Positions 57,351-64,000 of a stretch of 64,000 bases of DNA are shown here, in pieces. Location: assembly GCF_030694085.1 (NCBI RefSeq), contig NZ_JAUXZE010000035.1, forward strand, positions 558,001-622,000, read 5' to 3'. This DNA is from Tabrizicola sp. (GTDB taxonomy: Bacteria > Pseudomonadota > Alphaproteobacteria > Rhodobacterales > Rhodobacteraceae). How positions within the stretch are numbered: position 1 is the stretch's first letter; each line of letters starts with the position of its first letter. Position numbers and translations under genes: made by a program. The notes beneath the pieces are model-generated. The model made no database searches. It was not told the origin of the DNA and worked only from the letters and a program-made list of their open reading frames with translations.

Positions 57351-57646
57351 CAGCGCCAGTCCGGTCGCATGTAAAGCGGACGGCTTGGCGGCTCGCCCGC
57401 TTTCTGCATGACGCAAGTCTCATAGACCGCCGCCGGGTCACGACCCAGAAGGAAGTCCGAACTCACGTTCAGCTCCAGCCCCGCCGAGGTGCGCCCGCCG
57501 GTCCCGGCCCCGACCGACACCTCGCCCCGCGGCTGCTTGGCCAGACGCGCGCGCTCGAAGCACTGCCGTTCGGCCTGAGCCAGGGACATCGGACCACAGG
57601 CGGCCAGAAGTGCAGGAACCATCAGCAGCACTGCGAACCGTTTCAT
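57350..57646 (-). CDS. Small lipoprotein
   Basis: 98 residues. Lipoprotein signal MKRFAVLLMVPALLAACGPMS with lipobox LAAC. The rest is a Gly/Arg-rich loop then NVSSDFLLGRDPAAVYETCV, with a possible disulfide pair. Function unknown. ATG 57646 is preferred over 57661 for its signal peptide and upstream AGGGA. Confidence 0.65.
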   Translation of the reverse strand: MKRFAVLLMVPALLAACGPMSLAQAERQCFERARLAKQPRGEVSVGAGTGGRTSAGLELNVSSDFLLGRDPAAVYETCVMQKAGEPPSRPLYMRPDWR

Positions 57647-57657
57647 CCCGCTTTCCC

Positions 57658-58509
57658 TCATGCGCTTTTCGCCATCGCGGGCGCCTCCGGCCGGATCGTG
57701 CCCGGCGCCACCAACTCGCGCCGGCCCATTGGGCCACGGCCGGGGGTGAAATCCTCCAGCACCTGCAAGCCGTTCGCGCGCACGCGCGAGGCGCGCATGT
57801 GCATCGTCCGCACCCTTTGCCCGCCCAGCGCGTATTTCAGGAACCGCTCGGAATGAAGCCGCTTGCCCCGCGCGCAGTATTCCCCCATCCGGTCCGCGCG
57901 CCTGCCATAGGCCGCGACACCCTCGGCCCCCTTGACCAGGGCGAAGCGGTCATTGTGGCCGAACCATTGCGACCAGTCAGGCACCAGGACAAAGGACCGA
58001 TGCGCGCGGGCCAGCATGTCCAGATGCTCGGCCGCGCTGTCATGATATAGAAGATCCGGCCGCGCAAAGATCACGATGTCCGGCTGAAACCCTTCGGCCA
58101 GCATCGTCGCCCGCTTAAGCGAATGAAGCTGATGCACCAGGTTGCGGAACGAGGCGAAATCATCGCGCCAGATATCCCCCCGCGCCTGCATCTCGGCCAT
58201 CGGATACAGATCAAGACACGCCCCCGGTTCCTCCAGTTCGACCGCGTCCAGGTTCAGCAAACGGTATTCCTCGGGGTCCAGTTCGCCAATTTCCCCGGAT
58301 CTGGGATTGCTGATCCCGGTCTGCCGGAAGAAATGCCCGAACAGCCGGACCTCGCGCGCAATCGCCCGCGCCGGGTCAATCAGCTGCGCGGTGATCGCGG
58401 GCAAGGTCAGCCGCAAGGCCCGGGTGATGCCGAAGAAGACGACGGCAATCCTCAGGTCCGACCTGAGACGCCCCTTCCCCGAAACTCCCGCTGCGGCCCC
58501 CATTGCCAT
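57658..58509 (-). CDS. Glycosyltransferase-like hypothetical protein
   Basis: 283 residues. It has an IVFFGITRALRLTLP start and a PDIVIFARPDLLYHDSA segment with an aspartate-rich loop, reminiscent of uncharacterised glycan-related proteins of Rhodobacteraceae, but no definite family. The C-terminus is Arg- and Pro-rich. ATGA overlaps the following lipoprotein frame. A role in surface glycan assembly together with the adjacent methyltransferase is a guess. Confidence 0.5.
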   Translation of the reverse strand: MAMGAAAGVSGKGRLRSDLRIAVVFFGITRALRLTLPAITAQLIDPARAIAREVRLFGHFFRQTGISNPRSGEIGELDPEEYRLLNLDAVELEEPGACLDLYPMAEMQARGDIWRDDFASFRNLVHQLHSLKRATMLAEGFQPDIVIFARPDLLYHDSAAEHLDMLARAHRSFVLVPDWSQWFGHNDRFALVKGAEGVAAYGRRADRMGEYCARGKRLHSERFLKYALGGQRVRTMHMRASRVRANGLQVLEDFTPGRGPMGRRELVAPGTIRPEAPAMAKSA

Positions 58510-58516
58510 CGTGCGG

Positions 58517-58837
58517 TCAGCCCACTACCGGCGGCACGCCACTGGCGGCAAAGCAGGCCTGAGCCGCCGGCCGCACCGCGATCTGCCGGATCGTGGCCTT
58601 GGTCGCCGTTCCTGCCTCGACCCCCACATCGCGGGCCAGAAGCTGCAACTCCTCCTGGCTTGCCGCTTCCAGGATGCACTTCGTCGCCAACCGCGCCGGT
58701 TCGGCCGGCATGTCGATGTTGACCACCGGGAAGACCACCGAATGAGCTGTCCGCTTCAACGTGGAGTCGACCAGCTCGGCGGGGTCGCAACCAGCCAGCA
58801 CAAGGCCGGACATCAAGGCAAGAACCACGACGCGCAT
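58517..58837 (-). CDS. Small lipoprotein downstream of sdhA
   Basis: 106 residues. Lipoprotein signal [17 protein letters not shown] (lipobox LAGC). Then KCILEAASQEELQLLARDVG, a region seen in Rhodobacteraceae proteins encoded beside sdhA. Start overlaps the sdhA stop by one base. Function unknown. Confidence 0.7.
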   Translation of the reverse strand: MRVVVLALMSGLVLAGCDPAELVDSTLKRTAHSVVFPVVNIDMPAEPARLATKCILEAASQEELQLLARDVGVEAGTATKATIRQIAVRPAAQACFAASGVPPVVG

Positions 58838-60639
58838 CAGAACTTCCTTTCTGCTGGCGCGATCTTGGTCAATGCGATCCCGCCCTGGGCTTCGGTCGTC
58901 AGAGGCTCGGTGTGGACCGCCCGGTAGTCAAGCGTCACGGATGCACCGTCCACCCAGGCCAGCGAATGTTTGCGCCAGTTCACGTCGTCGCGCTGCGGAT
59001 GGTCCTCATGCGCATGCGCCCCCCGGCTTTCGGTCCGGGCATGGGCGCCATAGATCGTTGCCAGCGCGTTCGGCATCAGGTTGGTCAGTTCCAGCGTCTC
59101 CATCAGGTCGCTGTTCCAGACCATGCTGCGGTCGGTGACGTGCAGGTCACCCATCTTGCCCGCAATCACCGTCATCTTCCGCTCGCCCGCCGCCAGAGTT
59201 TCCTCGGCCCGGAAAACCGCTGCATCGGCCTGCATCGTGCGCTGCATCTCCAGCCGCAGCTCAGCCGTCGGCACCGCGCCCTTGGCGTTGCGCAACCCGT
59301 CGAAGCGGTCCAGCGCCTTGTCGACCTCGGCCTTGTTCGTCGCCGGAACGCTGGAGGCACGGTCCACCACCTGCCCCGCCCGGATCGCCGCCGCGCGCCC
59401 GAAGACCACGAGGTCGATCAACGAATTCGACCCCAGCCGGTTCGCCCCGTGCACCGAGGCGCACCCTGCCTCGCCCACCGCCATCAGGCCCGGGAAGATC
59501 GCATCCGGGCTGTCCGCCGTAGGGTTCAGCACCTCACCCCAATAGTTCGTCGGGATGCCGCCCATGTTGTAATGCACGGTCGGCAGCACCGGGATCGGCT
59601 CTTTGTGCAGATCAACGCCAGCGAAGATCCGGGCGCTTTCGGTGATCCCCGGCAGCCGCAACTCCAGCGCCTCGCGCGGCAGGTGCGACAGGTTCAGGTG
59701 GATGTGGTCGCCATTGGCCCCCACCCCCCGCCCTTCCCGAATTTCGATCGTCATGCAGCGGCTGACATAGTCGCGCGGCGCCAGGTCCTTGTAGTGCGGC
59801 GCATACCGCTCCATGAACCGCTCGCCCGCGCTGTTGGTCAAGTACCCGCCCTCACCCCGCGCGCCTTCGGTAATAAGGCACCCCGAGCCGTAAATCCCCG
59901 TCGGGTGGAACTGCACGAACTCCATGTCCTGCAGCGGCAACCCGGCCCGCGCCACCATCCCGCCACCGTCCCCGGTGCAGGTATGGGCCGAGGTCGCGCT
60001 GAAATAGGCGCGCCCGTAGCCCCCCGTCGCCAGAACGACCATCTTCGCGTTGAAGACATGGATCGTGCCGTCGTCCAGCTTCCACGCAACAACGCCAGTG
60101 CAGGCCCCATCGGTGATGATCAGGTCCAGCGCGAAATACTCGATGTAGAACTCCGCGTTGTTCTTCAGCGACTGCCCATAAAGCGTATGCAGGATCGCAT
60201 GCCCCGTCCGGTCCGCCGCCGCGCAGGTCCGCTGCACCGGCGGGCCATTCCCGAACTCGGTCGTATGCCCGCCGAACGGGCGCTGGTAGATCTTGCCCTC
60301 TTCGGTGCGGGAAAACGGCACCCCGTAATGCTCCAGCTCGTAGACCGCCTTCGGAGCCTCCCGCGCCAGGTATTCCATCGCGTCGGTGTCGCCCAGCCAG
60401 TCCGACCCCTTGACGGTGTCGTACATGTGCCATTGCCAGTGGTCCGGCCCCATGTTCCCAAGGCTGGCCGCGATGCCGCCCTGCGCCGCAACCGTGTGCG
60501 ACCGCGTCGGGAAGACCTTCGTCACGCAGGCCGTCCGCAACCCCTGCTCGGCCATCCCCAGCGTCGCGCGCAGACCGGCACCGCCAGCCCCCACCACGAC
60601 CACGTCATACTCATGCGTCTCGTACGGATAGGCAGTCAT
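58837..60639 (-). CDS. sdhA: Succinate dehydrogenase flavoprotein subunit
   Basis: 600 residues. FAD site [21 protein letters not shown]; covalent FAD histidine in [20 protein letters not shown]; active-site [30 protein letters not shown]; catalytic Arg in [30 protein letters not shown]. Oxidises succinate to fumarate in the TCA cycle. Start at the second of two adjacent ATGs ([12 protein letters not shown]), matching Rhodobacter SdhA. Confidence 0.97.
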   Translation of the reverse strand: MTAYPYETHEYDVVVVGAGGAGLRATLGMAEQGLRTACVTKVFPTRSHTVAAQGGIAASLGNMGPDHWQWHMYDTVKGSDWLGDTDAMEYLAREAPKAVYELEHYGVPFSRTEEGKIYQRPFGGHTTEFGNGPPVQRTCAAADRTGHAILHTLYGQSLKNNAEFYIEYFALDLIITDGACTGVVAWKLDDGTIHVFNAKMVVLATGGYGRAYFSATSAHTCTGDGGGMVARAGLPLQDMEFVQFHPTGIYGSGCLITEGARGEGGYLTNSAGERFMERYAPHYKDLAPRDYVSRCMTIEIREGRGVGANGDHIHLNLSHLPREALELRLPGITESARIFAGVDLHKEPIPVLPTVHYNMGGIPTNYWGEVLNPTADSPDAIFPGLMAVGEAGCASVHGANRLGSNSLIDLVVFGRAAAIRAGQVVDRASSVPATNKAEVDKALDRFDGLRNAKGAVPTAELRLEMQRTMQADAAVFRAEETLAAGERKMTVIAGKMGDLHVTDRSMVWNSDLMETLELTNLMPNALATIYGAHARTESRGAHAHEDHPQRDDVNWRKHSLAWVDGASVTLDYRAVHTEPLTTEAQGGIALTKIAPAERKF

Positions 60640-60649
60640 CATCAGGTCC

Positions 60650-61021
60650 TTACAAGGCCATGCGAGCCAGGGCAAAAAGCCCCGTCGCGGCGATCACCCA
60701 GGAAAGCGCGATCACGAAGATGATCAGCAGCTTGCGATTGGTTCCCCGGGCATAATCCTCGATCATCGTGGTCGCGCCCATCGCGAAGTGGCGCATCCCC
60801 ACGACCAGCACCAGCGCGGTCAGGATTGCCGGGAGGGGGCGTGCAAAGGTCTCCAGCACCGCCTCGCGGGTCCCGCCCAGGGCACTCCCGAAGATGTAAA
60901 GCCAAAGCGGCACCAGGAAGGCCAGCCCGACCGAGGACACGGTCATCGCCCAGTGGTGTTCCGCGCCATGATGGGCGGCTCCACGACCTTCGGCTCGCTT
61001 GCGGGGGGTCAAATAGCGCAT
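60650..61021 (-). CDS. sdhD: Succinate dehydrogenase membrane anchor subunit SdhD
   Basis: 123 residues with three helices ([60 protein letters not shown]) and the family motif [17 protein letters not shown]. Anchors the complex and helps form the quinone site. ATG 61021 ([14 protein letters not shown]) is chosen; the frame is open well upstream. 8 bases after sdhC. Confidence 0.92.
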   Translation of the reverse strand: MRYLTPRKRAEGRGAAHHGAEHHWAMTVSSVGLAFLVPLWLYIFGSALGGTREAVLETFARPLPAILTALVLVVGMRHFAMGATTMIEDYARGTNRKLLIIFVIALSWVIAATGLFALARMAL

Positions 61022-61029
61022 GGGCAGCC

Positions 61030-61437
61030 TCACTGAACCAGAAGAATTGTGATCACAGTCAGCACCACCGACCCGATGATGACCGCCCAGCCCAGCTTTT
61101 CCGCCGTCGGGATGTCCAGACCCTTGCCCGCGTCGTAATACAGATGCCGCAGACCGGCCAGGTAGTGATACCACACCGCCCAAAGCGACCCGGTGAACAC
61201 CAGATCTCCGAACCAGCTGGTCGCCACCGCGTTCGCCGTCGCGAAATACGCGTCCGAGGTCGCCGCCGCCAAAAGCCACCAGACCGCCAGCAGCACGCCC
61301 GCCATTAGCGCCTGCCCGGTGATCCGCGTCAGGATCGAGGTCAGCATCGGCACCTGCCAGCGATAGATCTGCAAGTGTGGCGAGAGCGGGCGCCCCCCGG
61401 AACCGGCTACGGGCGCGTCCCGCTTTGCGTCTGCCAT
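61030..61437 (-). CDS. sdhC: Succinate dehydrogenase cytochrome b556 subunit SdhC
   Basis: 135 residues. RPLSPHLQIYRWQVPMLTSILTRITG is the family start; HYLAGLRHLYYDAGKGL carries the heme b histidine; three membrane helices. First gene of the sdh operon, with the double GTGATCAC operator about 150 bases upstream. Confidence 0.94.
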   Translation of the reverse strand: MADAKRDAPVAGSGGRPLSPHLQIYRWQVPMLTSILTRITGQALMAGVLLAVWWLLAAATSDAYFATANAVATSWFGDLVFTGSLWAVWYHYLAGLRHLYYDAGKGLDIPTAEKLGWAVIIGSVVLTVITILLVQ

Positions 61438-61585
61438 GTTTGGTCCTCACGTCTGGCGGCGCGGGTCCGAATGGGCCAGCGCCAGGCTGTCGTTCAGTCT
61501 CTGAATAGCGCGGATTTCGTCTGTGTCACGCGGCGAATGCCGCAATTGCAGCATGTTGCCGCTATCAATCCTGCATTTCTTTAGT

Positions 61586-61618
61586 TTGTGATCACGATTT
61601 TTTCAGGCGTGATCACAA
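61586..61618. promoter_or_regulatory. Double palindromic operator upstream of sdhC
   Basis: Inverted repeat TTGTGATCACG (61586-61596) and CGTGATCACAA (61608-61618). Each arm contains the 8-base palindrome GTGATCAC, and their centres are 21 bases apart, two helical turns. It lies alone in the 227-base gap before sdhC. Confidence 0.7.
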
Positions 61619-61664
61619 TTCCACGCCTCAAGGCGCAGGGACCAGGCCGCAGCCCGAACGCCTC

Positions 61665-62075
61665 CTAGCGCAGGTTCCCCATCACCTTCTCCAGATCGGT
61701 GTCCAGCGTGAACGAGATCACGCGGTGACCGTCGCCTTGCGGAACCGCCAGCCAGTAGCCGAACAGCGGCCCGACCTTGCCGTTGAACATCACGACGTTC
61801 TGCACCATCCCGCCCAGGTCGCTGCGCTGCGCGATCGTCTCGCAACCGTCAAAGCCCGCAGCGTAGATATCCGTAACGCCCGACAGGCTGTCCCCAAGGT
61901 CCAGACCGATCTCGTCCTTGATCGCGCCGACAAAGCCCGCGACGTCCAGATTCAGCATCATCTGGTTCATCGCCTCGACCTTGGCGACGACCGTGCCGCC
62001 TTCCAAGACGCACCCTTCCGAAAGGGCGACCGTCGGCGCCAAGGACACAAGACCCGCAACAATCAACGCTTTCAT
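61665..62075 (-). CDS. Exported hypothetical protein
   Basis: 136 residues. Signal peptide MKALIVAGLVSLAPTVALSEG, Cys in GCVLEGG and another in DGCETIAQ that could form a disulfide. Remainder (VGAIKDEIGLDLGDSLSGV, WLAVPQGDGHRVISF) fits no family I recognise. Same strand as sdhC, ending 227 bases upstream of it. Confidence 0.65.
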   Translation of the reverse strand: MKALIVAGLVSLAPTVALSEGCVLEGGTVVAKVEAMNQMMLNLDVAGFVGAIKDEIGLDLGDSLSGVTDIYAAGFDGCETIAQRSDLGGMVQNVVMFNGKVGPLFGYWLAVPQGDGHRVISFTLDTDLEKVMGNLR

Positions 62076-62126
62076 GGTTCATCCCCTGTTTCTGAAACCT
62101 GTTCGTGGCTGCACCCTACGCGCAAT

Positions 62127-62160
62127 CCGGCTGGGGTCAAACCGGCTGGGGTCAAACCGG
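62127..62160. repeat. 15-base tandem duplication at the mch stop codon
   Basis: The unit CCGGCTGGGGTCAAA (62127-62141) is repeated at 62142-62156, followed by CCGG. On the mch strand it duplicates the last codons and the TGA stop. Small slippage-type change. Confidence 0.8.
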
Positions 62161-63174
62161 CACCAGCGCCCAGTAGTCCAGATCCAGCAGCACTTCGGGA
62201 AGATACTTGCCCTCCGCCCCCCGCAACGCCCCTGCCGCCCCCTTCGTCGCCACCAGCCGCAACCGCAACGCCCCGACGGACGGCACCCCGGTCTCCGCCC
62301 GGTCCAGCACCTCCGACCAGGCCCTGACCGTATCGCCCGCGAAACAGGGGTTGGCATGCGCGCCCCCATTCAGCGCCACGATCATCTGCGCATTGGCCAG
62401 CCCGTTGAACGACAGCGCCCGGGCGAGAGAGATCACATGCCCGCCGTAGATCAGCCGCCGCCCATCCTCGCGCTGGCTGACGTCGAAATGCACCTTCGAC
62501 GTGTTCTGCCACAGCCGCGTCGCCAGCATGTGCTCGGCCTCCTCAACGGTCACCGCGTCGACATGGTCGATCACCTCGCCCACCGCGTAGTCCCCCCAGC
62601 GATGCGGCTCCCCCGCCAGGCCAAAGTCATAGCGCGAAAAGTCCAGCCCCTCCGGCACCACCAGCGCCCCCACTGAGACCACCGGCGCCAGGTCAGGCAC
62701 CGAAACCGGCACCACCACCTCGCGCCGCCGCTTGCGCACCATCACCCAGCGCACATACTCCAGCACCACATCCCCGTGCTGGTTCAGCCCGCGCGTCCGC
62801 ACCCAGACCACCCCGGTCGCCCCGGATGAGGTCTCCTTCAGCCCGATCACCTCGCTCTCCGACCGCAGCGTATCGCCCGGCCAGACCGGCCGCAGCCAGC
62901 GCCCCTCGGCATAGCCAAGGTTCGCCACCGCGTTCAGGCTGATATCCGGCACCGTCTTGCCGAACACCGTGTGAAACGCCACCAGATCATCCAGCGGCGA
63001 CGCCCGCAGCCCGACCGACCGCGCGAATTCGTCCGAGGAATAGACAGCCCCCCGCGCCGGATAAAGCGCATGATACAGCGCCCGCTCGCCCTGCCCAACG
63101 GTCCGGGGCACCGCATGACGGATCACCTCGCCCAGGGTGTAATCCTCGAAGAACCGCCCCGGATTCGTCTTCAT
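62152..63174 (-). CDS. mch: Mesaconyl-CoA hydratase (beta-methylmalyl-CoA dehydratase)
   Basis: 340 residues with two MaoC-like hot-dog domains, close to R. sphaeroides Mch (343): start MKTNPGRFFEDYTLGEVIRH, VFGKTVPDISLNAVANLGYAEGRWLRPVWPGDTL, second domain HVISLARALSFNGLANAQMI. Hydrates mesaconyl-C1-CoA to beta-methylmalyl-CoA in the ethylmalonyl-CoA pathway. ATG 63174 overlaps the DUF1737 stop (ATGA). Located near sdh as in Rhodobacter. Confidence 0.94.
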   Translation of the reverse strand: MKTNPGRFFEDYTLGEVIRHAVPRTVGQGERALYHALYPARGAVYSSDEFARSVGLRASPLDDLVAFHTVFGKTVPDISLNAVANLGYAEGRWLRPVWPGDTLRSESEVIGLKETSSGATGVVWVRTRGLNQHGDVVLEYVRWVMVRKRRREVVVPVSVPDLAPVVSVGALVVPEGLDFSRYDFGLAGEPHRWGDYAVGEVIDHVDAVTVEEAEHMLATRLWQNTSKVHFDVSQREDGRRLIYGGHVISLARALSFNGLANAQMIVALNGGAHANPCFAGDTVRAWSEVLDRAETGVPSVGALRLRLVATKGAAGALRGAEGKYLPEVLLDLDYWALVPV

Positions 63175-63374
63175 AGCTCCCCCAGCTTCACATCCGGGTG
63201 GTAGTCGCCCGCCACTTCCTTCACCACCGCCTGCCCGCAGCGCATCACGCCATTGGCCGCGTCGAAGGCATAGGTGGGTCCGCCATGCAGCTCCCACCCC
63301 TTGTTCAGCGCCGCCGTCACCTTGTGACAGAAGGCTGAGGTGTCATCCGCACTCAGAAACCGATAGAGCTTCAC
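63171..63374 (-). CDS. DUF1737 family protein
   Basis: 67 residues. Family features: KLYRFLSADDTSAFCHKVTAAL, NKGWELHGGPTYAF, and KEVAGDYHPDVKL. Small conserved protein of unknown function, regularly encoded just upstream of mch in Rhodobacteraceae and coupled to it by an ATGA overlap. Start appears to be GTG 63374. Confidence 0.85.
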   Translation of the reverse strand: MKLYRFLSADDTSAFCHKVTAALNKGWELHGGPTYAFDAANGVMRCGQAVVKEVAGDYHPDVKLGEL

Positions 63375-63390
63375 GTCTCCATCTCCCCAT

Positions 63391-63443
63391 TTTCATCTTT
63401 GCCCAAATATCCCACGGGGGGTTTGGGGGGTGTGAAACCCCCC
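63391..63443. terminator. Terminator-like dispersed element, copy 2
   Basis: Perfect 9-base stem GGGGGGTTT (63416-63424) with AAACCCCCC (63435-63443); on the minus strand it is followed by ATATTTGGGCAAAGATGAAA. Matches the 42.2-kb element. Placed just after the NnrU gene. Confidence 0.7.
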
Positions 63444-63450
63444 ATCGACC

Positions 63451-63996
63451 TCAGCCCCAGGGCGGCACTCCCAGCCAGTTGTGCACCAGCATGATGGCGA
63501 CCAGAACCACGACGGCCCCCACCACGGCGCCGCTCTCCTTGCCCATCGGAGCAGGCTCGGGCAGCGGCCCACGCGGCACCGCCTTGTTGATCAGGATCAC
63601 CTCCACGACCGCCCAGGCCAGAAGTCCGCCAAACAGGATCACCGACGCCAGGTCCCCGTTGACCAGCAAATGCCCGATGGCCCAGGTCTTCACCGCCGTC
63701 AGCTGCGGATGCCGGATGACCCGGGTGATCCGCGTCTTCATGCCCGAGGCCGCGTAAAGATAGACCGCAAAGAACATCAGAAGGTTGTTCACATGGGTCA
63801 GGAAAGACGGCGGATACCACAGGTCGATGTGCTCGACCCCCCGGTAGCCCATCACCATCAGCACCACGCCCGCCAGCACGCCCACCGTGACCAGCCCCTT
63901 GCCCGCATTGCCCATCGCGTCGCGTGAGCCCGGAGCCAGCCGCTTCCACAGATGCGCCGCCCACCACAGTGCCAATCCCAGAACAATCAACGTCAT
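63451..63996 (-). CDS. nnrU: NnrU family membrane protein
   Basis: 181 residues with about five hydrophobic helices; the NnrU/ζ-carotene-isomerase-type pattern is visible in ALWWAAHLWKRL, MGYRGVEHIDLWYPPSFLTHVNNLLMFFAVYLYAASGMKTRITRVIRHPQLTAVKTWAIGHLLVNGDLASVILFGGLLAWAVVEV. Conserved His residues could bind heme. Members are linked to nitric-oxide/denitrification loci and to isomerase activity; function here unknown. ATG 63996 is at the window edge, so regulation cannot be seen. Confidence 0.85.
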   Translation of the reverse strand: MTLIVLGLALWWAAHLWKRLAPGSRDAMGNAGKGLVTVGVLAGVVLMVMGYRGVEHIDLWYPPSFLTHVNNLLMFFAVYLYAASGMKTRITRVIRHPQLTAVKTWAIGHLLVNGDLASVILFGGLLAWAVVEVILINKAVPRGPLPEPAPMGKESGAVVGAVVVLVAIMLVHNWLGVPPWG

Positions 63997-64000
63997 CGCA

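Noticed and set aside
61586..61618. CRP or FNR site upstream of sdhC
   Set aside because: The arms do not fit TGTGA-N6-TCACA or TTGAT-N4-ATCAA; spacing is far too long for one dimer.

Overview
The window is GC-rich chromosomal DNA from an alphaproteobacterium, most likely a Rhodobacteraceae member (Rhodobacter/Gemmobacter/Tabrizicola-like). The evidence is protein-level: a Rhodobacter-type crotonyl-CoA carboxylase/reductase, ethylmalonyl-CoA mutase and mesaconyl-CoA hydratase, sdhCDA next to the hydratase gene, standard GTG/TTG starts, and many 1-4 base ATGA/TGATG gene overlaps. I see no rRNA, tRNA, CRISPR array, prophage or intact insertion sequence. It looks like ordinary chromosome with several accessory cassettes.

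Layout. 1-6.5 kb: start of pabB, divergent carB, an AT-richer orphan membrane gene, a lipoprotein, and an NTF2-like plus GNAT pair. 6.5-10 kb: flavin reductase, then a copA-cueR copper efflux operon with a textbook MerR-type promoter. 10.2-17.4 kb: a terminal-oxidase cassette (CtaG, CopD/HemJ-like, DUF2231, subunit II, fused subunit I-III, small membrane protein) that meets a sugar-dehydrogenase/DUF2231 pair. The subunit II has lost the CuA copper ligands and subunit I has lost the K-channel lysine. 18.1-21.3 kb: arsenate cassette (ArsR-ArsC fusion, GAPDH, ArsJ). 21.3-24.7 kb: a Mo-hydroxylase pair with a divergent TetR regulator.

24.8-37.1 kb: alpha-galactoside region. An oligopeptide-type ABC transporter (binding protein, two permeases, fused ATPase) is followed by a MelA family 4 glycosidase and a flavin-dependent halogenase homologue, all in one operon divergent from a MelR-like AraC regulator. 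Beside it lie a second AraC regulator and a second family 4 glycosidase. That glycosidase has lost its C-terminus where it runs tail-to-tail into a truncated ArsR-type regulator, which looks like a deletion scar.

37-44.3 kb: housekeeping and small genes (SRAP/YedK, VOC, 5'-nucleotidase family, a secreted Pro/Gly-repeat protein, DUF952-pyrD, a stand-alone RAM domain, a RecD-like helicase). 44.4-49.4 kb: ethylmalonyl-CoA pathway genes ccr and ecm around a PlsC-type acyltransferase. 49.5-55.8 kb: mixed metabolism (DeoD, rhodanese, SHMT-like enzyme, aldo/keto reductase, DUF1989). 55.8-61.4 kb: the succinate dehydrogenase operon sdhCDA-(4 genes)-sdhB, preceded by a double palindromic operator. 61.6-64 kb: a periplasmic protein, mch, DUF1737 and NnrU.

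Two kinds of dispersed short repeat are visible: a hairpin repeat with the core GCCGAAGGCGCACGA (27.1, 38.2, 47.3 kb) and a terminator-like hairpin with a conserved tail containing CAAAGATGAAA (42.2, 63.4 kb).
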